A DNA stretch of 64,000 bases from Candidatus Avelusimicrobium pecoris (GTDB lineage Bacteria; Elusimicrobiota; Elusimicrobia; Elusimicrobiales; Elusimicrobiaceae). The notes under the pieces are model-generated. The model saw only the letters and a program-made list of their open reading frames with translations, did not search any database and had not been told where the DNA came from. Shown here piece after piece: positions 42,283-50,850 of the stretch. The first letter of the stretch is position 1; each line of letters begins with the position of its first letter. The position numbers were made by a program, and so were the translations under genes. The stretch spans positions 8,340 through 72,339 of the forward strand of contig CACWMG010000001.1 in the NCBI GenBank assembly GCA_902761975.1. The letters are read 5' to 3'.

Positions 42283-44079
42283 ATGACGGTGTTTAAAGCA
42301 CATTTTGACGGCCGGTTAAAAACACTCCTTACGGTGGCCTTAGTAGCCGGAGGCGTAATTGCACTACGTCTATTAGATATTCAAGTACTTCGTCATGATA
42401 ATTATGTGCAACTGGCCGAGCGCAACCGCACGCAAATTCTCTATCAAACGGCTCCGCGTGGGCGTGTTTTTACGACGGATGGCATTGCTATAGCTACCAA
42501 TGCTCCTTCTTTTAGCTTATACTATTTAGGCACGGCTCATGCCGATAAAATCTATTTACAACAACTGGCCAAAGACATTGCCCCTTATTTACACCGCACC
42601 ACACAGCAAGTACTTTCTAAATTAGAGGAAAGCGGCAAAACGGGGAAAGCCACACTTCTAGTGGACGGCCTTTCTACCCAGCGTGCCGTTTCTTTGCAGG
42701 AATTACAACAGTATTATCCCGGTATTTATTTATTGGAAGAATCCAAGCGCGATTATCCCTATGGTTCTATGGCCAGTCACTTGCTGGGTTACATTAGCAG
42801 TATGACCGACGCTCAATGGCGCAAGCGCGATCCAAAATTGGGGTACCGCTTAAACGCCAAAATCGGCAAAAACGGCATTGAGCATAAATTTGAACCCCAA
42901 CTCAAAGGCAAAGACGGGGGGGTGTATTTAGAAGTAGATTACCGCGGGCGCGTCAAACGGATTATTCAGGACAAAAAATGGGTGCCCGGCAGTGATGTCT
43001 ATTTGACCTTAAATTTTGCCGTTCAACAAGCGGCCGAAGAAGCCCTTAAAAATTCTAAAACCGGGCGTGGCGCGGCCGTAGCGCTGGACCCGCGCACCGG
43101 GGCGGTACTCGCGTTAGCCAGTGCGCCCGCGTACGACCCTAATGTGTTTGTGCCATATAGTGATCAGGAACTTCCCGCTTCCTCCAAGCGCATTAACGAA
43201 TATAATTTAGCTATCCAGGGGATTTATCCGCCCGCTTCCACCTTTAAAATTATCACAGGGGCGGCCGCGTTAGAGGAAGGGAATATAGATGTTACCCGCA
43301 AAATTAACTGCACCGGGAAATACGATTCCGGCCCGCGTGTATTTAAGTGTTGGGGCACGCATGGCCCGGTGGATTTTTTTGACGGGATGAGTAACTCGTG
43401 TGATGTGTATTTTTATGCCGTAGCGGCGGCCATGGGGCCTGCCCCCATTGAACGCATGGAGCGTAAATTTATGATAGGCCGTCCTACCGGGATTGATCTG
43501 CCGGGTGAGAAAGCCGGCAACTTATACGGTCCCACCCGCCGGGCGCGCAACAAAACCTATTGGTTTGTGGGCGATACGCTCAACTTGTCTATCGGGCAAG
43601 GGGAACTGTTAGTTACTCCCATAAAACTAGCCCAATTTGCGGCCGCCCTAGCTAGCCGCGGCAACGTGTACCGTCCGTATTACGTAGATAAAATTGTCAG
43701 CAATCAAACGGGCAAAGTACAATCAGTGGGACAACCGGAAATTTTGCAGAGAGCCGATTTGCAACCGCAAACGTATGACACCCTTTATAAAGCACTTAAA
43801 CACACGGTGGATGACGGCACGGCCCGCCGGGCCAAAATCAAAGGATTAGATGTATATGCCAAAACCGGTACCGCGCAAAACCCGCACGGGCCGGACCACG
43901 GTTGGTTTATGGCATTTGCCGGACGCCAAGGGGAAGAACCTTCTATTGCGCTGGCAGTTTTTGTAGAATTTGGAGAGGGGGGCAGCTCTGCGGCCGGGCC
44001 GGTGGCCCGCGCCATGCTAGAAGCGTATTTTAATATAAACGCACCCACAGAGCCGGTAGCCCCGCATACCGAGGAATAA
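42283..44079 (+). CDS. mrdA: Penicillin-binding protein 2, elongasome transpeptidase
   Basis: A 598-residue class B PBP. The N-terminal membrane helix (about 17-32) precedes the PBP dimer domain. Transpeptidase motifs are S319-TFK, S370-N-S and K527-TG. The ending is slightly extended by a Pro/Glu-rich tail. It crosslinks new peptidoglycan strands made by RodA, which is encoded three bases downstream. Confidence 0.96.
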   Translation: MTVFKAHFDGRLKTLLTVALVAGGVIALRLLDIQVLRHDNYVQLAERNRTQILYQTAPRGRVFTTDGIAIATNAPSFSLYYLGTAHADKIYLQQLAKDIAPYLHRTTQQVLSKLEESGKTGKATLLVDGLSTQRAVSLQELQQYYPGIYLLEESKRDYPYGSMASHLLGYISSMTDAQWRKRDPKLGYRLNAKIGKNGIEHKFEPQLKGKDGGVYLEVDYRGRVKRIIQDKKWVPGSDVYLTLNFAVQQAAEEALKNSKTGRGAAVALDPRTGAVLALASAPAYDPNVFVPYSDQELPASSKRINEYNLAIQGIYPPASTFKIITGAAALEEGNIDVTRKINCTGKYDSGPRVFKCWGTHGPVDFFDGMSNSCDVYFYAVAAAMGPAPIERMERKFMIGRPTGIDLPGEKAGNLYGPTRRARNKTYWFVGDTLNLSIGQGELLVTPIKLAQFAAALASRGNVYRPYYVDKIVSNQTGKVQSVGQPEILQRADLQPQTYDTLYKALKHTVDDGTARRAKIKGLDVYAKTGTAQNPHGPDHGWFMAFAGRQGEEPSIALAVFVEFGEGGSSAAGPVARAMLEAYFNINAPTEPVAPHTEE

Positions 44080-44081
44080 GT

Positions 44082-45425
44082 ATGGCTGTATTTAAAACCA
44101 TGCGTGAAAACGCCCGCCGCAAAATGGATATGCCCCTGTTTTATGCCATGTTGGGGCTCGTGCTGTTAGGGGCGCTGTGCATTATGTCTGCGGTCAACAG
44201 TCTTTCCTGGTCCAACGCCATTGTACGCACCCATTTAGTGGCCTTGCCGTTGGGGCTAGGGGCGTTTGCCGTGGGACTCAGTTTTAACTATCAAATTTAC
44301 AACGAACAGTGGAAATGGGTGTATGGTTTTATTTTGGCACTGCTGGTGGGAGTGCTGTTGTTTGGGTCGTATCAGCGGGGGAGCCGCTCGTGGTTTGTGT
44401 TGCCGTTTTTTTCTATGCAGCCCTCGGAGATTTGCCGCATTTGTACGTTACTGGTTGTGGCGGCTTTTTTGGATCGGCGCGGGCAACAGCGTATGTATGA
44501 TGTGTCCACACTGGTGTGGTTAGGTTTGCTTTTGTCCCCTATTTTTGGGCTGATTATGATGCAACCGGACTTTTCATCCGTGGTAGTTACGTTGCCCGCC
44601 ATTGTGGTGCTACTGTATTGTGCCGGGGCCAATTTATTTTATTTAGGGCTGGGGGCCTTGTTTGCGTGTGTGGCCGGATTTTTTACCTTGTCTTGGACGT
44701 ACTTGTATTTGCACCCGGAGCTAGCCGAAACGTGGCTAGGCAATGTGTTTTATCAGCTAGCGCATAACGGGTGGTATATGGCGGGATTCTCGCTTTTAGT
44801 AGCGGGGTTAGGTTGGCTAGCCTGGTGGTTTTTTAAACAGTTGCGTTTGGTGTTACCCACCTTATATTTCGTATTGGCTACCTTGGTGGTGCTGGCAGGC
44901 CTATTTGGCGGGATTTTATTGGAAAACCACATGAAACCTCACCAACGCAAACGCGTGGAAACGTTCTTAGCCCCCGAGGCGGACCCGCAAGGTGCCGGCT
45001 ATAACGTATTGCAAGCGCAAATTGCCATGGGTTCCGGGGGTGTGCTGGGCAAGGGGTTATTTTCGGGGACGCAGTCGCGCTTGGGGTTCGTGCCGGAAAA
45101 ACATACGGATTTTATTTTAGCGGTAGCCGGCGAAGAACTTGGTTTGTGGGGGATGCTACTGATGTTGGGGCTGTATATTGCTATTTTGTGGCGCATTGTG
45201 GTTATTGCGTATGAATCTAGCGACCGTTACGGTTATTTTGTGTGCGCGGGAATTTTTGGTATGTTTTTTACGTATATGTTAGTGAACTTTGGGATGCTAC
45301 TGGGCATTGTGCCGGTGGCGGGGATTCCGCTACCATTTATTTCATACGGAGGGTCCAACCTGGTAGCCAGTTTATGGGCGCTAGGGGTGGTGCAGTCCGT
45401 GTGTTCCCACCGCATAGGGGTATAA
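44082..45425 (+). CDS. rodA: Peptidoglycan glycosyltransferase RodA (SEDS)
   Basis: A 447-residue polytopic SEDS protein that polymerises lipid II with PBP2. QPSEICRI, KHTDFILAVAGEELG and the ending IPLPFISYGGSN are hallmarks. It is somewhat longer than the E. coli protein (about 370), with an additional loop around residues 190-260. Confidence 0.96.
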   Translation: MAVFKTMRENARRKMDMPLFYAMLGLVLLGALCIMSAVNSLSWSNAIVRTHLVALPLGLGAFAVGLSFNYQIYNEQWKWVYGFILALLVGVLLFGSYQRGSRSWFVLPFFSMQPSEICRICTLLVVAAFLDRRGQQRMYDVSTLVWLGLLLSPIFGLIMMQPDFSSVVVTLPAIVVLLYCAGANLFYLGLGALFACVAGFFTLSWTYLYLHPELAETWLGNVFYQLAHNGWYMAGFSLLVAGLGWLAWWFFKQLRLVLPTLYFVLATLVVLAGLFGGILLENHMKPHQRKRVETFLAPEADPQGAGYNVLQAQIAMGSGGVLGKGLFSGTQSRLGFVPEKHTDFILAVAGEELGLWGMLLMLGLYIAILWRIVVIAYESSDRYGYFVCAGIFGMFFTYMLVNFGMLLGIVPVAGIPLPFISYGGSNLVASLWALGVVQSVCSHRIGV

Positions 45426-45429
45426 AAAG

Positions 45430-46119
45430 ATGATAAAACCGTCAAAAATTTATAAAATGCGTATAGTGTTCCACTTAGCTGCAGATGCCCCCGGGCGCGC
45501 AGATTTGGTAGGGACGCTACGCCACATGGTTGTAAAAAGTGGGCTTGCCTATGCGCGCGCGAAACAAAACCCTGGTGCGCCGCGTATTTCGTATGGTCCC
45601 AGTGTTAAACGCGGGCAATTTGCCACGCGCGAATATGTGGATATTTATTTGTTTTCGTCTGTAAACGCGCAAAAGGTGCGCGCTAAGTTGGAGGCTGCCA
45701 AACCGCAAGGGATGACCCTTTTGGATGCTACGCGCATTCCGTTTGCCTTAGCCGGTGTACAGCAACTAGCCAGTGTGGTGGCGTATGAAGTAAAAGGAAA
45801 TTTTGCGGCTTACCACCCGCAACAGACGTTTGAAAATTATGTGTCTTGCGCACGGTTGGAAGTAACGCAACAGGCCGAGAACGGGATGACAATAACCCGT
45901 GATATTAAACCGTTTGTACGCAGTGTACAAACCGTGGACCCGGGGCGGATAGAGCTACTGCTAAACCGTGTGGAAGAAAAATGGATGAACCCGCTGGAAG
46001 TGCTCTGCGCGTGGCTGCAGATACCAATGCCTAGCGAAGAAGAAGCGGGGGAACGTTTCACTGTTATTCGGCAAGGGTTGTATTGGCAGGATAGCCAAGG
46101 CAACCTGACGCTAATTTAA
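45430..46119 (+). CDS. Radical-SAM-linked protein (DUF2344 / TIGR03936-like)
   Basis: A 229-residue protein. The family pattern MRI.F....GR.DL..T.RH......L.YA...NP.P.ISYGP appears in the first 60 residues. Members usually lie beside, or are fused to, a radical SAM protein and just upstream of rng, as here; no radical SAM partner is in the window. Function is not established. It may contribute to RNA or ribosome maturation, judged only from the conserved link with RNase G. Confidence 0.8.
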   Translation: MIKPSKIYKMRIVFHLAADAPGRADLVGTLRHMVVKSGLAYARAKQNPGAPRISYGPSVKRGQFATREYVDIYLFSSVNAQKVRAKLEAAKPQGMTLLDATRIPFALAGVQQLASVVAYEVKGNFAAYHPQQTFENYVSCARLEVTQQAENGMTITRDIKPFVRSVQTVDPGRIELLLNRVEEKWMNPLEVLCAWLQIPMPSEEEAGERFTVIRQGLYWQDSQGNLTLI

Positions 46120-46152
46120 AGACGCTGTTGCGTCTAAGAGAGGATTTATTTA

Positions 46153-47613
46153 ATGAAGCAAGTTGCAGTAGAAGAAGAAAAGAAAACCGTAGAAGTGCTT
46201 GTGAACACTTCCTTTGAAGAAACGCGTATTGCTGTATTGGAAAACGAACGCGTCAACGAAATTTTGTGGGAACGCCGCGGTGCTTTAAACATTGTAGGCA
46301 ACATTTACAAAGGCATTGTGGAAAATGTACTGCCCGGTATTTCCAGCGCGTTTTTAAACATTGGGTACGAGAAAAACGCCTACCTCTACATTTCCGACGT
46401 AATCGGCGGGGATAAAAAGAACATTGATAAAGCGCTTAAAAAAGGCCAAGAAGTGATGGTGCAAGTTGTTAAAGATGCCATTAGCACCAAAGGGATGAAG
46501 GTAACCATGGACGTTACCTTGCCCGGCCGCTACTTGGTGCTTACGCCCAACCAAAATTTTGTCGGCCTTTCCAAAAACATTGAAGATGCCGACCTGCGCC
46601 ACAAATTAAACGATATTATCCAATCCCTGGCCGATAAACACCTAAACGGCATGGGGTGTATCGTGCGCACGGAAGCCGAAGAAGCCACCAAAGATGAACT
46701 GGAGCGTGAGATTAAATACTTATACCGCCAATGGCAATCCATTTCCAAAAAGTTTGAAACGGTGCGCGGACCGCATTTACTGCACGAAGATATGGACGCT
46801 GTTCTGCAAGTAGCGCGGGATGTGCTGAACGAAAATGCCAAAGTCTATTTGCTTGATAACCGCAAAGATTATGAGCGCGTGAAAGATTTTGTGGAAAAAA
46901 ACTCTCCCGACTTGGCCGACCGGGTACAGCTCTACAAAGGCAAAACGCCCATTTTTGAGGCCTATAACATTGAGCCCGAAATTGATAACCTGCGCAAAAT
47001 TAAACTGCCCCTTCCCAACGGCGGCAGTATCATTATCCAGGAAGCCGAAAGTTTGTGCGCTATTGATGTGAACACCGGCAAATTTACGGGGAGCAAATCG
47101 CAAGAAGAAACCGTTACCCAAACCAACATTGAGGCCGCGGGCGAAATTGCCCACCAGTTGCGTTTGCGCAATATTGGCGGAATTATTGTCATTGACTTTA
47201 TTGATATGCGCAAAGCCTCCAGCCGCCACCGCGTGGTGGAAGCGTTAGCGCGTGCCGTACAGGGGGACCGCGCCAAAATCCGCATTTTGCCCATCACCAA
47301 ACTGGGGCTTGTGGAAATGACACGCGAGCGCAAACGTGCCAGTACGGGCAGTTTTATTAGCGAAGAATGCCCCCAATGCCACGGCTCGGGCCGCGTATTA
47401 TCGGCCGAGAGTATGCGCATTAAAATCCAGCGTGAGATTTACGACTTGACGAGCGGCCGCCCCGGCGGTAGTTTGCGGGTGGTGTTACACCCGGTCCTGG
47501 CCGAAGCCATCCGCCGGCGTCAGGATGATATTGAAGAAAATATCCACCGGTCACTTAAAATCCAGGCGGACCCACAGTTAGCTTGGGAAGATTACAAAAT
47601 TGTGTTAGAATAA
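46153..47613 (+). CDS. rng: Ribonuclease G (RNase E/G family)
   Basis: A 486-residue endonuclease for rRNA and mRNA processing. The S1-like RNA-binding region is at about 40-120. Catalytic metal ligands are D305 (DVNTG) and D348 (VIDFIDM). The zinc-link Cys pair is C406-PQ-C409. It lacks the long C-terminal degradosome scaffold of RNase E. It follows the preceding gene by 33 bases and is probably cotranscribed with the shape genes. Confidence 0.96.
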   Translation: MKQVAVEEEKKTVEVLVNTSFEETRIAVLENERVNEILWERRGALNIVGNIYKGIVENVLPGISSAFLNIGYEKNAYLYISDVIGGDKKNIDKALKKGQEVMVQVVKDAISTKGMKVTMDVTLPGRYLVLTPNQNFVGLSKNIEDADLRHKLNDIIQSLADKHLNGMGCIVRTEAEEATKDELEREIKYLYRQWQSISKKFETVRGPHLLHEDMDAVLQVARDVLNENAKVYLLDNRKDYERVKDFVEKNSPDLADRVQLYKGKTPIFEAYNIEPEIDNLRKIKLPLPNGGSIIIQEAESLCAIDVNTGKFTGSKSQEETVTQTNIEAAGEIAHQLRLRNIGGIIVIDFIDMRKASSRHRVVEALARAVQGDRAKIRILPITKLGLVEMTRERKRASTGSFISEECPQCHGSGRVLSAESMRIKIQREIYDLTSGRPGGSLRVVLHPVLAEAIRRRQDDIEENIHRSLKIQADPQLAWEDYKIVLE

Positions 47614-47650
47614 GGGTGCGGGGCTACGGCCCCGTACTGCGTAAAGGGGT

Positions 47651-49369
47651 ATGAAACGGATAGGGTCTTGGTTGTTAAGCGGGTTACTGCTCTTAGCGGC
47701 AGTATTTTCCCACGCGCAAGGCAAAGTATATTTTGAACAGGAAGGCCGCCCGGCCGGATCTGTAAGCGCGATAGAGCTTAACGGCATTACGTATGTGGAC
47801 GTACAACGCACGGCGCGCAAATTAGGCGCGCAAGTGGAGTTGTTTGCCACGGCCAAACAGGCCAAAATTACCACCAAAGGCTTTTTTGCTATTTTAACGG
47901 CTTCGTTAAATGAAGTCATTGTGAACGGCAAACACGTTACAATCCCGGGGGAAGTGATGATTCGCGGTGGGCAGTTGATGAGCCCGGTGGATGTGTTTTT
48001 ACTCCCTGCTTTTCAAGTGGCGGTCAACCGCTATATTGATTTTGATAAAAATACATTTATCGTAGAGCGCCGCTTTAATGTGGAACTGACCGACCCTATC
48101 CTAAATGCTACCGAAAATTTACTGGTGTTTGACGCGCAAAAAGACGTGGAATATACCACCAGCCAGCCCAATGCCCACACCGTGCTAGTTACGCTCAAAG
48201 ACACCGTTTTAAAGCGGGATGCTTACAAGCGTTTGCGTACCGATTATATTGCCTCGGCCCAAGTCCGCCAAGTGCGCGGGAATACCGAACTAAAAGTAAT
48301 TTTAGGTAACAAAGCCAAAAATTGGAGTTTTACCCCCGTTGGGGACGGCAAATTGGTTTTCCGTGCCGCCGCCAAACCGGGCGAACCGGTATTGCCGGCC
48401 ACCCCTAAAGTTACTACCCCCAAAACAACGCCTGTGGCGGCCCCGGTCATAAAAGCGGAGCCGGAGCCCCTGTCCATTACCGCCGCGCCGGAAGAAGAGC
48501 CGGTAACAGTGGAAGACCCTTCTGTACTTACCGAAGATGATTTTGAAGAAATGGTATTGGATTCTATGGACGATACGCCCGTTGCCGCCACCCCTATTGC
48601 CCCAAGCGAGCCTTCTTCCCCCCCGGTGGCCACAGCCCCGGTTATTAAAGAAGAACCGCACCCCTTAGCCATTAAAGCGCATAAAAAAATGCGTATTGTG
48701 GTGGACCCGGGCCACGGTGGCAAAGACCCCGGCGCCACGCGCAGTAAATACCGCGAAAAAGACTGGAACTTAGCGGTGGGTAATGAACTGGCCAAGCTAC
48801 TTAAAAAAGGCAATTTTGAAGTAAAATCCACGCGCGAAACGGACGTATTTATTGCCCTTTCGGAGCGTAGCAAAATCGCCAATAATTTCAAGGCGGATTT
48901 ATTTGTATCCATACACGTGAACTCTACTAAAAACTCTCAGGCACACGGTTTCCAGGTGTATTTCCGCTCGGAAAAAGCGACCGATAAAGAAGCCGCCGCC
49001 ACTGCCGCCTTAGAAAACGAAGCCATGCAGTATGAAGAAGTGCATTATAATTTTGTGGATGCGCTCTTGCAATCTTTGGCTAAAAACGAATATATTAACG
49101 AAAGCTCCAAACTGGCGGGATATGTCAAAAATGCCGTGTATAAACAATCCGGCATTGGGATTGCCGTGGACCAAAAAAATTGCATCCGCCAAGCCAATTT
49201 CTACGTGCTTAAAGGGGTGCAAAGCCCCGCTGTTTTAGTGGAAATGGGTTTCATCAGTAGCCCCAAAGACCGCGGTCGTCTGTCGCAAAGTGCGGTGCAA
49301 AAAAAGATGGCGCAAGGGATTTATAACGGCATTGTGAACTATGCCAAAACCGAAGGCTGGCTGAAATAA
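47651..49369 (+). CDS. N-acetylmuramoyl-L-alanine amidase (Amidase_3)
   Basis: A 572-residue exported cell-wall hydrolase. A signal peptide (about 1-23) is followed by a domain resembling copper-amine-oxidase-N or AMIN folds, a Pro/Glu/Thr-rich linker (about 250-345) and the catalytic domain. Zinc ligands are H355 (DPGHGG), E369 and H422 (SIHVN), with catalytic E531 (VEMGF). It cleaves the bond between muramic acid and the stem peptide. Whether it serves division or envelope remodelling is not visible. Confidence 0.93.
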   Translation: MKRIGSWLLSGLLLLAAVFSHAQGKVYFEQEGRPAGSVSAIELNGITYVDVQRTARKLGAQVELFATAKQAKITTKGFFAILTASLNEVIVNGKHVTIPGEVMIRGGQLMSPVDVFLLPAFQVAVNRYIDFDKNTFIVERRFNVELTDPILNATENLLVFDAQKDVEYTTSQPNAHTVLVTLKDTVLKRDAYKRLRTDYIASAQVRQVRGNTELKVILGNKAKNWSFTPVGDGKLVFRAAAKPGEPVLPATPKVTTPKTTPVAAPVIKAEPEPLSITAAPEEEPVTVEDPSVLTEDDFEEMVLDSMDDTPVAATPIAPSEPSSPPVATAPVIKEEPHPLAIKAHKKMRIVVDPGHGGKDPGATRSKYREKDWNLAVGNELAKLLKKGNFEVKSTRETDVFIALSERSKIANNFKADLFVSIHVNSTKNSQAHGFQVYFRSEKATDKEAAATAALENEAMQYEEVHYNFVDALLQSLAKNEYINESSKLAGYVKNAVYKQSGIGIAVDQKNCIRQANFYVLKGVQSPAVLVEMGFISSPKDRGRLSQSAVQKKMAQGIYNGIVNYAKTEGWLK

Positions 49370-49407
49370 TTTTAAAAACTTCCCTGTGAACTTTGTTTTT
49401 AACGCAC

Positions 49408-49465
49408 AAAACCCAGAAACGTCATCCTGAACTTGATTCAGGATCTTGTTGTGTTTCTGGGTTTT
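49408..49465. terminator. Terminator-like inverted repeat with a family 1 palindrome in its loop
   Basis: AAAACCCAGAAAC (49408-49420) and GTTTCTGGGTTTT (49453-49465) pair perfectly over 13 bases. Between them lies a complete family 1 unit, 49421-49446, itself a hairpin. It lies 39 bases after the amidase stop codon and probably acts as its terminator. Confidence 0.75.
49421..49446 (+). repeat. Palindromic repeat (family 1)
   Basis: This unit has the same 26-base sequence as 126-151 and 52512-52537. It sits exactly in the loop of a longer inverted repeat. Confidence 0.85.
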
Positions 49466-49475
49466 GGTGCTTTCT

Positions 49476-49571
49476 GGGCAACCATTTGCCATATTTGGGC
49501 AACTTGAAACCGATTTGCCACTCGCAGTACCTACCAGTACAGCTTCGGGCAACTTACGGTTCCAATTTGCC
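49476..49571. repeat. Three tandem short hairpins with GGGCAA...TTTGCC ends
   Basis: Units at 49476-49490, 49497-49519 and 49547-49571 each begin GGGCAAC and end TTTGCC, with loops of different length and sequence. No reading frame explains them. They are unrelated to families 1 and 2 and I do not recognise them. Confidence 0.55.
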
Positions 49572-49709
49572 TCAAATCTGACAAATCAGCCTACCTTCTA
49601 TTGTACGCGGTGATGTTACCAACGGCAACCGATACCCACGCTCAATTTGCGGCGCAAACTTACCTCAAATTTGCTTCCTGTGTTCCGTTTGTTTTGCTCT
49701 TATTAGTTG

Positions 49710-49734
49710 GTCATCCTGAACTTGATTCAGGATG
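49710..49734 (+). repeat. Palindromic repeat (family 1)
   Basis: GTCATCCTGAACTTGATTCA followed by GGATG; the last bases diverge from the usual GGATCT. Intergenic. Confidence 0.8.
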
Positions 49735-49776
49735 CTGTTTGTCGTTATAGCTCAGTCTTTGCCTGATATTTGTTTT

Positions 49777-49828
49777 CTCCTCCCTGGAGGGGGAGAACGA
49801 GTGCGCTAGCACCGCAGAGAGGGGGAAA
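49777..49828. repeat. Partial family 2 GC-rich repeat
   Basis: CTCCTCCCTGGAGGGGGAG followed by a GTGCGCTAGCAC palindrome and GAGAGGGGGAAA resembles one end of the family 2 element at 52566-52682. The central core is missing. Confidence 0.5.
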
Positions 49829-49869
49829 CCCAGCTGTTGTAGGTCAGGTTTTACCTGACATCAAAAAGT

Positions 49870-49910
49870 GTCATCCCCGATTTTGCTGTGCGCAGCACTC
49901 GGGGATCTTC
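49870..49910. repeat. Long-loop variant of the family 1 palindrome
   Basis: GTCATCCCCGA and TCGGGGATCTTC form the arms. The usual CTTGA loop is replaced by about 18 bases that contain their own palindrome, GCTGTGCGCAGC. Confidence 0.65.
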
Positions 49911-49918
49911 CCCTTATT

Positions 49919-50146
49919 TCAAAACAACTCTTTTTCCGGTATTTTCAGCCCGCGTGCAATTTTGCGGATGTTTAAGAGGGCCAAATTACGTTCCCCCCGT
50001 TCCACGCCGCCCATATAGGTGCGGTCCAACCCAATTTCCAACGCAAAATCTTCTTGCGAATATCCCGCCGCTTTACGTAAAGCGCGCACCCGCGCGCCAA
50101 ATTTTTGCAAGTAGTCCTTATCTTGTTTGGTGTATGTATTTTTCAT
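49919..50146 (-). CDS. XRE-family regulator resembling restriction-modification C proteins
   Basis: A 75-residue helix-turn-helix protein. The recognition region [18 protein letters not shown] (about 40-57) is close to the LDRTYISGIER pattern of controller (C) proteins, which regulate their own gene and a restriction gene. No methyltransferase or nuclease gene is in the window, so it is an orphan. It is divergent from a prepilin gene, 88 bases apart, and that gap holds a C-box-like operator. It probably represses or activates itself and perhaps the prepilin. Confidence 0.75.
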   Translation of the reverse strand: MKNTYTKQDKDYLQKFGARVRALRKAAGYSQEDFALEIGLDRTYMGGVERGERNLALLNIRKIARGLKIPEKELF

Positions 50147-50167
50147 ACCTACAACATAGCGTTTTGA

Positions 50168-50211
50168 ATTTTATAAGTACACGGACTATAAGTATCATTT
50201 TATGCTATAAT
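50168..50211. promoter_or_regulatory. C-box-like operator and promoter between regulator and prepilin
   Basis: The direct repeats TATAAGTA (50172-50179 and 50187-50194) read on the minus strand as ACTTATAGTCCGTGTACTTA, the layout known for C-protein boxes (two ACTTATAGTC-like half sites around CGTG). The prepilin -10 TATAAT is at 50206-50211 with TGC upstream, and the operator covers its -35 zone. A minus-strand -10, TATGTT (50152-50157), could serve the regulator. Confidence 0.6.
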
Positions 50212-50234
50212 AAAGGTATCTTAAGGAGGTGCTT

Positions 50235-50810
50235 ATGAATAAAGCGTTTACGCGCTGTCGTCATGCTGAACTTGTTTCAGCATCTAGTCGTTCTATGGAA
50301 GGTTTTACCTTGATAGAGCTGTTAGTAGTCGTGTTAATCATTGGTATATTGGCGGCGGTAGCGGTGCCGCAATATCAAAAAGCCGTAGTAAAAGCTAATT
50401 TAGCAGAATTTCAAGTGGCGGCAAATGCCTATATGAAAGCGATTGCATTGTTTCGTTTGCAAGGGTATGATTATCTAACCGAATGGGCTCCTTTCACAGG
50501 TGAAAATCCGGCGGTTGTGTCTGATATAGAGCTCCCTGCGGTTAAAAAAGAAGGAAGCGAAAGTTGGACGGATTCCGGGAGGTATTGGGTCTCATGTAAT
50601 AAGGACAATTTTTGTTATATTCAGTTTTATGGGAAACAAATAGATCAATTACGTTTGCTGTCTTCGCGAGGTTTACCGTGGGCATTAGAACTAACTCCTC
50701 ATAACAAAAAACAACGCCAAGTTGTATGCCGGTGGTGGGCAGAGCAATATGGCACAGCCCGCATGACGACAGATGCCAAAACGGCTTGTGCAGAGGTCGG
50801 TGTGGAATAA
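50235..50810 (+). CDS. Type IV prepilin with a repeat-bearing leader
   Basis: A 191-residue protein with predicted cut G23/F24 and the FTLIELL helix. The mature part is about 168 residues with a few Cys near the C-terminus (CNKDNFC, and CRWW...CAEV). ATG 50235 follows TAAGGAGG; the GTG at 50229 would overlap that site. The leader contains a family 1 palindrome (50260-50285) read as His-Ala-Glu-Leu-Val-Ser-Ala-Ser. Unlike the other complete prepilin genes here it has a short 5' leader and no structured RNA. Confidence 0.85.
   Translation: MNKAFTRCRHAELVSASSRSMEGFTLIELLVVVLIIGILAAVAVPQYQKAVVKANLAEFQVAANAYMKAIALFRLQGYDYLTEWAPFTGENPAVVSDIELPAVKKEGSESWTDSGRYWVSCNKDNFCYIQFYGKQIDQLRLLSSRGLPWALELTPHNKKQRQVVCRWWAEQYGTARMTTDAKTACAEVGVE
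50260..50285 (+). repeat. Palindromic repeat (family 1) inside a prepilin leader
   Basis: GTCATGC-TGAA-CTTGT-TTCA-GCATCT. The outer arm has changed from CC/GG to GC/GC with pairing kept. Confidence 0.85.
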
Positions 50811-50850
50811 CATTTTGTGTCTTTATCTTCTTAATTGCTACAATAGTTTG

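Noticed and set aside
49370-49918. CRISPR array or insertion sequence in the repeat-rich gap
   Set aside because: Repeats are few, palindromic and irregularly spaced, with no unique spacers of equal length, no cas genes and no transposase.
50773-50850. ATG at 50773 as start of the first chromate transporter gene
   Set aside because: It would overlap the prepilin end by 38 bases and add a basic, non-homologous stretch. GTG 50851 begins right at the conserved domain.
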